Part shown: positions 7,178-13,555 of the stretch, in pieces
Position numbering within the stretch: the stretch's first letter is position 1
How the letters are laid out: each line of letters begins with the position of its first letter
Position numbers and translations under genes: made by a program
The notes under the pieces: generated by a model
Databases searched by the model: none
The model's input: the letters and a program-made list of their open reading frames with translations, nothing else
What the model was told of the DNA's origin: nothing
Origin: an uncultured Collinsella sp.
GTDB lineage: Bacteria > Actinomycetota > Coriobacteriia > Coriobacteriales > Coriobacteriaceae
Length of the DNA stretch: 13,555 nucleotides
Reading direction: 5' to 3'
NCBI GenBank assembly: GCA_900752475.1
Contig: CAADVJ010000174.1
Span: 1 to 13,555, forward strand

Positions 7178-7207
7178 GCGCGATTCGAGCGCAAGAAAGG
7201 GGTCCCT

Positions 7208-7654
7208 ATGACCGACAACGACCGCACGGCTCAGCTTGAGCGCGCCTGTTCGTATCTCAGGCGCATTCCGGCGTGGTATCTGGCCACGACCGATGCAAGT
7301 GACGGGCATCAGCCTCGCGTGAGGCCGTTTTCGTTTGCCATGGTCGATGACGGTAAGTTGTGGTTTTGCACGTCGCGCGACAAGGATGTGTGGGCGGAGC
7401 TGAGTGCGAATCCCAAGTTTGAGGTATCGGGCTGGAAGCCGGGGGAATGTTGGATCGTATTGACCGGCGAAGCCGCACTTGAGGACGACGCAGTTGCGAG
7501 CGACAAGGTGCGTCAAGCGGGTTTTAAGCACATGGTGGGCATTGGCGAGGAACACGAGAGTGCCAACGACGGCCGCCTTGCTTTCTTTTCGGTCCGCAAT
7601 ATTGCCGCGCGCTTCTGTGATATCGACGGCAGCGAGGAGCGCCTGGAGCTCTAG
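7208..7654 (+). CDS. FMN-binding split-barrel (PNPOx-like) protein, copy 1
   Basis: The product is 148 residues, a typical length for small pyridoxamine-phosphate-oxidase-like proteins of the COG5015 kind. The family motif PRVRPFSF (36-43) follows the strand AWYLATTD. KLWFCTSRDKDVWAEL (50-65) and the strand CWIVLTGEA complete the barrel core. Such proteins normally bind FMN, heme or F420 as dimers. The substrate here is unknown, and true PNPO activity is unlikely because the family-specific C-terminus is missing. It starts 30 nt after ecfT behind GAAAGGGG, so it should belong to the FMN-riboswitch transcript. A paralogue follows directly. Confidence 0.85.
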   Translation: MTDNDRTAQLERACSYLRRIPAWYLATTDASDGHQPRVRPFSFAMVDDGKLWFCTSRDKDVWAELSANPKFEVSGWKPGECWIVLTGEAALEDDAVASDKVRQAGFKHMVGIGEEHESANDGRLAFFSVRNIAARFCDIDGSEERLEL

Positions 7655-7698
7655 CTCACACAAACCAGGCTCTCAAACTGGCTAGTACAGGAGGACAC

Positions 7699-8109
7699 AT
7701 GGACGGATTGAATACGGTGTTGGAGTATCTGACGTCGGTGCCGGCGTGGTACTTGGCGACGAGCGTGGACGGGCAGCCGCATGTGCGTCCGTTTTCGTTT
7801 GCGCAGATCCAGGGCGGCAAGCTGTGGTTTGTGACGGCGCGCACCAAGGATGTGTGGCAGGAGCTGCTGCAAAACCAACGCTTTGAGGCCACGAGTTGGT
7901 GGCCGGGCCATGGCTGGCTCATCTTGCGCGGGCGTGCCGGCTTGGATGACCGGGCTTTAGACGAAATGCGCGAGGCCGGATGGAAACATCTTGAGCGCTT
8001 GAGCGAGCACTATGAGGGGCCTAACGACCCCACGCTCGTCTTCTTTAGCGTCGAGGATCCCGAGGCTTTTATCTGCAATCACGACGAATGGGTGCCGGTC
8101 GAGCTCTAG
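7699..8109 (+). CDS. FMN-binding split-barrel (PNPOx-like) protein, copy 2
   Basis: The product is 136 residues. It is clearly paralogous to the preceding gene, sharing PAWYLAT, VRPFSFA (29-35), GKLWF and KDVW (50-53), and similar ends (FFSV, then a terminal VEL or LEL). By eye about 40-45% of aligned positions are identical, so the duplication is old. The PHVRPF motif (27-32) is the likely flavin-phosphate contact of the family. AGGAGG (7689-7694) precedes the ATG, and only 44 nt separate it from copy 1. It is the last gene before the strong hairpin at 8147. The function is unknown; an FMN-dependent reductase or a flavin-binding stress protein is plausible. Confidence 0.85.
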   Translation: MDGLNTVLEYLTSVPAWYLATSVDGQPHVRPFSFAQIQGGKLWFVTARTKDVWQELLQNQRFEATSWWPGHGWLILRGRAGLDDRALDEMREAGWKHLERLSEHYEGPNDPTLVFFSVEDPEAFICNHDEWVPVEL

Positions 8110-8146
8110 CCAGCTGGCTCATCCTAACAACTTGGTTTTCGCATGG

Positions 8147-8203
8147 GCGGGCCCCGTATTGCCCGGCGCCGTTAGGAGCGCCGGTCAATACGGGGCCCGC
8201 TCC
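8147..8203 (+). terminator. Very strong hairpin ending the flavin operon
   Basis: GCGGGCCCCGTATTG (8147-8161) and its exact reverse complement (8186-8200) form 15 bp. After a single mismatch, CCGGCGC (8063-equivalent position 8163-8169) pairs with GCGCCGG (8178-8184) for 7 more, leaving an 8-nt loop. The following TCCATTTGTC is only weakly T-rich. Position after the last gene and stability favour a terminator or mRNA 3'-end stabiliser. Confidence 0.75.
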
Positions 8204-8244
8204 ATTTGTCAATTCCTTCAAGCGAATGTGTCGGGATTGTTTCA

Positions 8245-8281
8245 ATGCATGAATATGCAAGCCATTTACGTGTTCATGCAT
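8245..8281 (+). promoter_or_regulatory. Probable pair of ArgR operator boxes
   Basis: TGCATGAATATGCA (8246-8259) is a near-perfect dyad resembling ARG boxes, and TTCATGCAT (8273-8281) ends a second, weaker copy. The ATGCA ends of the two lie 21 bp apart, the usual phase of paired 18-bp ArgR boxes with a 3-bp gap. ATGCATGAA (8245-8253) and TTCATGCAT are also exact 9-base inverted repeats. They lie 86-122 bp before argC. Arginine-dependent repression is inferred, since argR is not in the window. Confidence 0.65.
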
Positions 8282-8288
8282 CTTTTGG

Positions 8289-8297
8289 TGCTAAAGT
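8289..8297 (+). promoter_or_regulatory. Candidate argC promoter (extended -10)
   Basis: TGCTAAAGT contains TAAAGT (8292-8297) preceded by TGC, an extended -10 form. No good -35 is seen at the expected distance. The proposed ArgR sites cover the -35 side, which fits repression. Start assignment is tentative. Confidence 0.35.
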
Positions 8298-8366
8298 TTC
8301 AACCCACTTCATAACAACCACTGCGAAATGCGCATCGGTGCATAAATCGCAGACAAGGAGTCTGAT

Positions 8367-9437
8367 ATGTCTTTGAAGGTTGGAATCGTCGGCGCGGCTG
8401 GATATGCCGGCGCCGAATTCATTCGCCTCGTGCTTGGCCATCCCGAGTTTGAACTTGTCGCCATTACGTCCAACGCCGATGCCGGCCAGCCGCTGTCCGC
8501 GGTGTATCCGAGCTTTGCTGGCGTGAGCGATCTGGTTTTCACCACGCATGACGCCCCCGAGCTTAAATCCTGCGACGCCGTCTTCTTGGCCGTGCCGCAC
8601 ACGGCTGCCATGGCACAGGTGCCCGCACTGCTTGCATCTGGCGTCTCCTGCTTCGATCTTTCGGCCGATTACCGTCTGAGCGACGCGTCTGTCTTTGAGG
8701 CATGGTATGCCGCCGAGCACACGAGCCCCGAGTTGCTCAAGACCCGCGCTTTCGGCCTGCCCGAGCTGTTCTGCCAGGACTTAGAGACCGCTGCTTCCAG
8801 CCATGCCGCTGGCAGGCCCGTGTTGGTCGCCTGCGCCGGTTGCTATCCCACCGCAACGAGCCTTGCTGCCGCTCCCGCCGTGCGCGCCGACTGGGTTGCC
8901 CAGAGCGGCCCCGTAATCGTCGATGCCATTAGCGGCGTGACGGGTGCCGGTAAGTCCTGCAACGCCCGCACCCACTTTTGCAGCGCGGACGAGAACCTGG
9001 AAGCCTATGGCGTGGGTAAACATCGTCATACGCCCGAGATTGAGCAAATCCTTGGCTTAACCGATCGCGTCGTCTTTACCCCGCATCTGGCACCGCTCAA
9101 GCGCGGCCTGCTCTCCACGGTGACGATGCCGCTTACGCCGCAGGCTATCGATACCTTGACCCTTGAGGACGTTGTCGACTATTACAAGCAGTTCTACGCT
9201 GGACGCACCTTTGTGCGTGTGCTCGACGCCGGCCAGCAGCCCAAGACGGCTTCGGTCGTCGGAACCAACGCCGCCCAGATTGGCCTCGCGCTCAACAAGC
9301 GCGCGGGCGTGCTGGTGGCGACGGGCGCCATCGACAATCTGTGCAAGGGCGCTGCGGGCCAAGCGGTCCAGTGTGCCAATATCGTCTTTGGCTTTGACGA
9401 GCGACGAGGCTTGCCCACAGTGGCGTGCCCGGTGTAG
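8367..9437 (+). CDS. argC: N-acetyl-gamma-glutamyl-phosphate reductase ArgC
   Basis: The enzyme reduces N-acetylglutamyl phosphate to the semialdehyde with NADPH, the third step of ornithine synthesis. The 356 residues are near the usual length. The N-terminal nucleotide-binding loop is G9-AAG-YAG (GxxGxxG). The catalytic cysteine is C159 in AGCYPT, and the active-site histidine region is GKHRHTPEI (H219). FDLSADYRL and DNLCKGAAGQAVQ are further family motifs. AAGGAG (8355-8360) lies six bases before the ATG. It is the first gene of the arg cluster and follows the probable ArgR boxes, so it should be arginine-repressed. Confidence 0.97.
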   Translation: MSLKVGIVGAAGYAGAEFIRLVLGHPEFELVAITSNADAGQPLSAVYPSFAGVSDLVFTTHDAPELKSCDAVFLAVPHTAAMAQVPALLASGVSCFDLSADYRLSDASVFEAWYAAEHTSPELLKTRAFGLPELFCQDLETAASSHAAGRPVLVACAGCYPTATSLAAAPAVRADWVAQSGPVIVDAISGVTGAGKSCNARTHFCSADENLEAYGVGKHRHTPEIEQILGLTDRVVFTPHLAPLKRGLLSTVTMPLTPQAIDTLTLEDVVDYYKQFYAGRTFVRVLDAGQQPKTASVVGTNAAQIGLALNKRAGVLVATGAIDNLCKGAAGQAVQCANIVFGFDERRGLPTVACPV

Positions 9438-9571
9438 CACATTCGATTGTTAACGATTTGGTAGTCGGGCATCGAGTGGGGCGCCACTCTTAAGCTGGTC
9501 TCATGATTACGACTGGCATGGCGCACCAACCGATGTCCGTTTTTTGTTTGACATAAGGAGTCATAAAGACG
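9438..9571 (+). other. argC-argJ gap with small hairpin and T-run
   Basis: The 134-nt gap is larger than the other gaps in the cluster. It holds GAGTGG (9474-9479) pairing with CCACTC (9484-9489), a run of six T residues near 9540, and the argJ ribosome site AAGGAG (9555-9560). The T-run has no strong stem directly in front of it, so termination is doubtful. Partial attenuation or a secondary promoter is possible. Confidence 0.4.
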
Positions 9572-10840
9572 ATGAATACCGAGCTGTTTGATATCAAGAT
9601 TCGCGCCGTCGAGGGCGGCGTTACGGCTGCGGCTGGTTTTAAGGCTGCGGGCATCCATGCTGGGTTCCGCAAGAACCCCGAGCGTCTGGATTACGCGCTC
9701 GTCGTGCCCGATAAACCCTGTCCCGGTGCCGGCGTGTTTACCACCAATCGCTTTTGCGCGGCGCCCGTGCAGGTGAGCCGTGCCAACCTGGGCGGTGCCG
9801 ACAAGGGTTACGGAATCATCGCCGGCGTTTCGGTCAACTCTGGCAATGCCAACGCCGCCACGGGTGAGACCGGCCTTGCATGCGCGCGCGAGACGTGCAG
9901 CATCGCATCGCAGGTCATCGGCTGCGAGCCCCAGCAGATTCTGGTTGCCTCCACGGGTGTGATTGGCCAGATTCTGCCGATCGACACGTTTGAGACCGCC
10001 ATTCCTGCTGCCTACGAGGCGCTCTCCGCCCACGGTGGCGCCGATGCCGCTCGCGCCATCATGACGACTGACACGCACTCCAAGGAGTACGCCGTGTCCT
10101 ATGTCAGCGAGGCTGCGGGTCATGCGGGCAATGTCTATACGGTAGGCGGAATGTGCAAGGGCTCGGGCATGATCATGCCCAATATGGCCACCATGATCGC
10201 GGTTATTACTACCGATGCCCCCGTCGAGCCTGCGGCACTTCATGCCCTGCTGCTCTCGACCGTCAAGCAGACCTTTAACAAGGTAACGGTCGATTCCGAC
10301 ACCTCGACCAACGACACCTGCATCATGCTTGCCTCCGGCGCCGCTGCCGCAGATGCCGAGCCTATCGTCGAGAGCTCCGATGCCTTCGACGAGTTGGCAT
10401 TTGCCGTGCACGAGGTGTGCGAGAGCCTGGCGCGCAATATCGCCGCCGATGGTGAGGGCGCATCCAAGCTTGTTACGGTCAACGTTACCGGCGCCGTGAA
10501 CGACGAGGAGGCCGATATCGCCGCCCGTGCCGTTTCCAACTCGCCGCTCGTTAAGACCTGCATCGCCGGCCACGACTGCAACTGGGGCCGTGTTGCTATG
10601 GCGCTTGGCAAGTGCGGCGTGAAGTTTAATCAGGAAGACGTTTCCATCGACATGATGGGCATGCCTGTCTGTCGCGACGGTCTGACTGTTCCCTTTGATG
10701 AGGACGAGGCTCTACGACGTTTCGAGGCGCCCGAGATCGTGATCTCGGCCGACCTGGGCGCAGGCGACGCGGCAACGACCGTGTGGACCTGCGACCTCAC
10801 GCATGAGTACATCTCCATCAACGGCGACTACCGTTCCTAG
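9572..10840 (+). CDS. argJ: Glutamate N-acetyltransferase / ornithine acetyltransferase ArgJ
   Basis: ArgJ moves the acetyl group from N-acetylornithine to glutamate, closing the acetyl cycle and releasing ornithine. Some members also use acetyl-CoA. At 422 residues it is slightly long. The self-cleavage site is intact: MPNMA-TMIAV, with A206 and the nucleophile T207, which splits the chain into alpha and beta subunits. STGVIG (127-132) is the oxyanion-hole motif, and the C-terminus YISINGDYRS is characteristic. No argE or argA is seen nearby, consistent with the cyclic pathway. Whether it is mono- or bifunctional cannot be read from the sequence. Confidence 0.97.
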   Translation: MNTELFDIKIRAVEGGVTAAAGFKAAGIHAGFRKNPERLDYALVVPDKPCPGAGVFTTNRFCAAPVQVSRANLGGADKGYGIIAGVSVNSGNANAATGETGLACARETCSIASQVIGCEPQQILVASTGVIGQILPIDTFETAIPAAYEALSAHGGADAARAIMTTDTHSKEYAVSYVSEAAGHAGNVYTVGGMCKGSGMIMPNMATMIAVITTDAPVEPAALHALLLSTVKQTFNKVTVDSDTSTNDTCIMLASGAAAADAEPIVESSDAFDELAFAVHEVCESLARNIAADGEGASKLVTVNVTGAVNDEEADIAARAVSNSPLVKTCIAGHDCNWGRVAMALGKCGVKFNQEDVSIDMMGMPVCRDGLTVPFDEDEALRRFEAPEIVISADLGAGDAATTVWTCDLTHEYISINGDYRS

Positions 10841-10921
10841 ATTCCGGGCACGCTGCGCATCTTGCCGCGATTGCGGACAGCGGAGCACGGCGCGATAACG
10901 ATACGAAAGACGAGGCAGATT

Positions 10922-11902
10922 ATGAAATTCGCACGCGATTGTCGTTCGAGCGAATCCAACGAAGCAACCGCGCAGCTGCTGTTCGAAGCGCTGCCGTGGA
11001 TTAAGAACCTGACCGGCAAGACGGTTGTTATCAAATATGGCGGAGCCGCCATGGTTGATGAGCAGCTGCGCCGCGACGTGATGAGCGACATCGTTTTGCT
11101 CAAGATCATCGGTATGCGCCCCGTCATCGTGCACGGCGGCGGCAAGGCTATCAACGAGGCGCTGAGCCATTACGATATTCCCGTCGAGTTTAAGAACGGC
11201 CAGCGCGTGACCACGCCGGCGACTATGGATATCGTGCGCGAGGTGCTGGGCGGCAAGGTTAACCAGGAGCTGGTTGCTGCCATCAACCACCACGGCAACC
11301 TGGCCGTGGGCGTGTCGGGCAGCGATGCCGGCACGCTCATCGCCGAGCCGCTCGACCCCGAGCTCGGTCGCGTGGGCAAAGTGACGCACGTCAACACCGA
11401 CTATATCGAGCGCTTACTCGATAGCGAGTACATCCCCGTCATCGCTACCGTCGCGGCGGGGGAGGACGGCGGGTTCTTCAACATCAACGCCGACACCGCC
11501 GCCGGTGCCGTTGCCGCGGCGCTCCACGCGCATAAGGCGATCTTTTTGACCGATGTCGATGGCCTGTACAAGGACTTTAGCGACAAGGACTCGCTTATCT
11601 CCAACCTAACGCTCGACGAGGTTAACGAAATGCTCTACGGCGGCGAGGTCGATAAGGGCATGATTCCCAAGCTGCGCGCGGCCGTCGATGCGCTTACCGG
11701 CGGCGTATTTCGTGCCCACATCATTAACGGTACTACGCCGCATTCGCTGCTCCTGGAGCTGCTGACCGATGCCGGCGTCGGCACCGTGATCCATTCCACC
11801 GAGACGGCTTACGAGTTCGATACGCATCCGCATCCGCTTTCGACGTTTGCTGCGCGTCTGACCGAAAACCTTGACGAGGTCGAGAAGCTTCAGACGGTCT
11901 AG
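10922..11902 (+). CDS. argB: Acetylglutamate kinase ArgB, arginine-sensitive type
   Basis: The enzyme phosphorylates N-acetylglutamate with ATP, usually the controlled step of the pathway. Catalytic motifs are VVIKYGG (K38) and HGGGK (71-75). An N-terminal helix (about 14-30, ATAQLLFEALPWI) and the C-terminal HSLLLELLTDAGVGT (274-288) are the hallmarks of hexameric, arginine-inhibited kinases. At 326 residues it is longer than the usual 280-300: a tail of about 35 residues (292-326) follows the normal end. The ATG at 10922 is chosen for the GAGG six bases upstream. A TTG at 10862 would add 20 non-conserved residues. Confidence 0.95.
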   Translation: MKFARDCRSSESNEATAQLLFEALPWIKNLTGKTVVIKYGGAAMVDEQLRRDVMSDIVLLKIIGMRPVIVHGGGKAINEALSHYDIPVEFKNGQRVTTPATMDIVREVLGGKVNQELVAAINHHGNLAVGVSGSDAGTLIAEPLDPELGRVGKVTHVNTDYIERLLDSEYIPVIATVAAGEDGGFFNINADTAAGAVAAALHAHKAIFLTDVDGLYKDFSDKDSLISNLTLDEVNEMLYGGEVDKGMIPKLRAAVDALTGGVFRAHIINGTTPHSLLLELLTDAGVGTVIHSTETAYEFDTHPHPLSTFAARLTENLDEVEKLQTV

Positions 11903-11971
11903 CTGACCCGCAGCCGCCCCATTCCTGCACCCATAGCCCCGCGCCGTCTGGCGCCCAACGAAAGGCATCCC

Positions 11972-13255
11972 ATGTCACTTGCAGCTCAGCAATCGCTTGA
12001 ATCCCATTACGTTATGCATACCTTTGGCCGCTCTCCGGTCGAGTTTGTCGAGGGTCACGGCATGAAGCTCACCGGCGACGATGGCCGTGAGTACCTCGAC
12101 TTTCTTGCCGGCATCGGCGTGTGCAGCCTAGGTCATGGCGACCCGGCTGTGCTCTCGGCGCTCGAGGCACAGACCAAAAAGCTCATGCATGTCTCCAATT
12201 ACTTCTACATCGAGCAGCGCGGACAGGTCGCGGCGCTGCTGTCCAAGCTTGCTAACGACGACGTAGATGGTGCGCGCGTGCTTGCCGATGCCATTGTCGC
12301 CGGCGATGAGACCACGGCAGCTGCTCTTGGTGCCCCGGCTGCGGATGAGCAGGTTTGGGAGACCTTCTTTGCCAACTCTGGCGCCGAGGCCAACGAGGGC
12401 TCGATGAAGCTCGCGCGCCTGTACGCCAAGCGTGCCGGTAATGGCGGCAACACCATCGTGTGCATGCGCGGCGGCTTCCACGGCCGTACGCTCGAGACCA
12501 TTGCCGCCACCATGCAGGATTGGCTGCAGGACAGCTTCCGCCCGCTGCCGGGTGGCTTTGTGGCCTGCACGCCCAACGATGTAGATGAACTGCGCGCAAT
12601 CTTTAAGCAGCTGGGGAGCGAGATTTGTGCCGTGATGCTCGAGCCGATCCAGGGCGAGAGCGGTGTGCATCCCATGACCGAGGAGTTTATGGCTACGGCG
12701 CGCGACTTGGCGCACGAGGTGGGTGCCGTGCTTATCGCCGACGAGGTCCAGTGCGGCATCTTCCGCTCCGGCAAGCCGTTTGCATTCCAAACCTATGGCG
12801 TGGAGCCCGACATCATGAGCCTTGCCAAGGGTATTGCCGATGGCGTGCCCATGGGTGCCGTCATGGCAAAGAAGGAGATTGCCGACGTGTTTAAGCCGGG
12901 CGACCACGGCTCGACCTTTGGCGGTAGCTGCTTGGCCATCGCGGCGTGTGCCGCGACGCTCTCCGCGCTTGTGCGTGGCGATTATGCCGAGCATGCTGCC
13001 AAGGTGGGCGTCTATATGGAGGCAAAGCTCGCCAAGCTGCCGCACGTGACCGAGGTACGTGGCCGCGGCTTGATGCTCGGCTGTGATTTGGATGATGCCG
13101 CGGGCGACGCACATGATGTTGTTGCCCGCGCGCTGGCCGCCGGTGCCGTGATCAACGCTACAGGTGCCCATACGCTGCGTTTCTTGCCGCCGCTCGTCTG
13201 CGAGGAGGCCGACGTGGACAGCCTGATCGAGATCCTGTCGGGTGTCTTGGGCTAA
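11972..13255 (+). CDS. argD: Acetylornithine aminotransferase ArgD
   Basis: This PLP enzyme converts N-acetylglutamate semialdehyde and glutamate to N-acetylornithine and 2-oxoglutarate. PLP contacts are present: the phosphate-binding SGAEANEG (136-143), D257 in LIADEVQCG, and the Schiff-base lysine K286 in SLAKGIADG. FHGRT and STFGG are also conserved. At 427 residues it exceeds the usual 390-405. The excess is an Ala/Asp-rich insert at about 98-125, just before WETFFANSGAEA. AAAGG sits six bases before the ATG, 69 nt after argB. Class III aminotransferases overlap in specificity, but the operon supports ArgD. Confidence 0.95.
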   Translation: MSLAAQQSLESHYVMHTFGRSPVEFVEGHGMKLTGDDGREYLDFLAGIGVCSLGHGDPAVLSALEAQTKKLMHVSNYFYIEQRGQVAALLSKLANDDVDGARVLADAIVAGDETTAAALGAPAADEQVWETFFANSGAEANEGSMKLARLYAKRAGNGGNTIVCMRGGFHGRTLETIAATMQDWLQDSFRPLPGGFVACTPNDVDELRAIFKQLGSEICAVMLEPIQGESGVHPMTEEFMATARDLAHEVGAVLIADEVQCGIFRSGKPFAFQTYGVEPDIMSLAKGIADGVPMGAVMAKKEIADVFKPGDHGSTFGGSCLAIAACAATLSALVRGDYAEHAAKVGVYMEAKLAKLPHVTEVRGRGLMLGCDLDDAAGDAHDVVARALAAGAVINATGAHTLRFLPPLVCEEADVDSLIEILSGVLG

Positions 13256-13280
13256 CGCAGCGCAATAACTCAATTTGGAC

Positions 13281-13340
13281 CGGGTTCCGGACTGTGGGCG
13301 TGTCCTATGCGGCATGATTCAGCGGTCTGGAGCCCGTTTT
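13281..13340 (+). terminator. Probable arg operon terminator
   Basis: CGGGTTCCGGAC (13281-13292) can pair over all 12 positions with GTCTGGAGCCCG (13325-13336), two pairs being G-U. Four T residues follow (13337-13340). The 32-nt loop is long for a classical terminator, but the place, 26 nt after the argD stop, and the T-run on the plus strand fit. Confidence 0.6.
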
Positions 13341-13418
13341 GCCTTAGATTTGCTAAGGCAGGGAGACCTGCTGGTCAAAAAACATCAAATATGAGTACTG
13401 TTACCGATTTGGTAGCAG
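13340..13418. other. Two further small hairpins after argD
   Basis: TGCCTTAG (13340-13347) and CTAAGGCA (13353-13360) form a perfect 8-bp stem. CTGTTACC (13398-13405) and GGTAGCAG (13411-13418) form another with one G-U pair, followed by CAATTTT. They may be back-up terminators or part of a small untranslated element. No credible gene is present between 13256 and 13534. Confidence 0.4.
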
Positions 13419-13473
13419 CAATTTTGGACTAATAAGGCCAGATAGCAAGTCGAAATGGGTAGCGCGCAGAGAT

Positions 13474-13534
13474 GTGGTGTAAGAGGCGGGGCATGCCCCG
13501 CCTCCTCCCTTTCTTGAAAGGGAGGGGACACCGC
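13474..13534. other. Possible three-way-junction structure between convergent genes
   Basis: The perfect 18-base palindrome GGCGGGGCATGCCCCGCC (13485-13502) is followed after one base by CCTCCCTTTC-TT-GAAAGGGAGG (13504-13525). A closing stem pairs GTGGTGT (13474-13480) with ACACCGC (13528-13534), including one G-U. It ends directly at the stop codon of the minus-strand gene. It is most simply that gene's terminator or 3' structure, although no clear U-run follows on either strand. Confidence 0.55.
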
Positions 13535-13555
13535 CTAGAATTCGTCGTTGGAGTA
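13535..13555 (-). CDS. C-terminal end of a minus-strand gene (partial)
   Basis: Read on the minus strand the last bases give Tyr-Ser-Asn-Asp-Glu-Phe and then TAG (13537-13535). The strong structure beginning right after the stop supports a real 3' end. Only six residues are visible, so no family can be named. The gene would converge on argD. Confidence 0.4.
   Translation of the reverse strand, partial: YSNDEF

Noticed and set aside
6257..7663. 468-codon antisense frame over ecfT and the first split-barrel gene
   Set aside because: His/Arg/Gln-rich low-complexity translation opposite well-supported genes.
8108..8119. AGCCAGCTGGCT palindrome at the stop of the second split-barrel gene
   Set aside because: Short, with no T-run, and a much stronger hairpin follows at 8147.
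9194..10573. Long antisense frame across argC and argJ
   Set aside because: It overlaps two certain genes on the opposite strand and reads as a codon-bias shadow with no motifs.
12128..13315. 395-codon antisense frame over argD
   Set aside because: Same pattern as other shadows: full overlap with a certain gene and no family features.
13391..13432. Thirteen-codon frame starting ATGAGTACTGTT
   Set aside because: No Shine-Dalgarno sequence precedes it and it coincides with a hairpin; better explained as non-coding.
1..13555. CRISPR arrays, tRNA genes, insertion sequences, phage or defence islands
   Set aside because: No spaced direct repeats, cloverleaf sequences, transposase or integrase frames, or clustered defence genes were seen.

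Overview
This window is about 13.5 kb of GC-rich bacterial chromosome, most probably from a Coriobacteriia-type gut actinobacterium such as Collinsella. That placement is an inference from GC-rich codon use, the GroEL sequence style (545 residues, C-terminus GGGMY without a long GGM tail) and the gene neighbourhood. No database search was possible. Almost every gene is conserved and recognisable. There are no tRNAs, rRNAs, CRISPR arrays or insertion sequences. The less ordinary material lies between the genes: strong palindromes, a riboswitch, probable ArgR sites and some unexplained RNA-like structures.

Layout, left to right. (1) 1-101 is a near-complete long palindrome, probably a dispersed repeat or structured RNA. 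(2) 287-2314 is groES-groEL, with a hairpin before groES, a hairpin between the two genes, and a textbook terminator at 2393-2441. (3) 2612-3307, on the minus strand, encodes a stand-alone NYN/PIN-like nuclease-domain protein with its own 3' hairpin. (4) 3655-8203 is a flavin operon. An FMN riboswitch (RFN element) sits directly in front of ribU, which overlaps a gene for two fused ECF ATPases, which overlaps ecfT. Two tandem paralogous genes of the FMN-binding split-barrel (pyridoxamine-phosphate-oxidase-like) family follow, and a very strong hairpin closes the unit. (5) 8245-13340 is the arginine cluster argC-argJ-argB-argD, preceded by a likely pair of ArgR boxes and followed by a terminator-like hairpin. 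(6) 13340-13555 holds further hairpins, a possible three-way-junction structure, and the last six codons of a minus-strand gene that converges on argD.

How the genes work together. RibU, the fused EcfA and EcfT form a dedicated energy-coupling-factor importer for riboflavin, controlled by the FMN aptamer, probably at translation because the aptamer ends at the ribU Shine-Dalgarno sequence. The two split-barrel proteins appear to be co-transcribed and may use the flavin obtained. ArgC, ArgJ, ArgB and ArgD carry out the acetylated-intermediate steps from N-acetylglutamate to ornithine, with acetyl recycling by ArgJ. The ArgB sequence carries the hallmarks of arginine feedback inhibition. No argF, argG, argH or argR lies in the window.

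I found no convincing undescribed multi-gene system. The best leads are the split-barrel pair inside an FMN-riboswitch operon, the left-edge palindrome, the right-edge three-way structure, the apparent lack of CIRCE/HAIR control before groESL, and unusual extensions in ArgB, ArgD and the fused EcfA.
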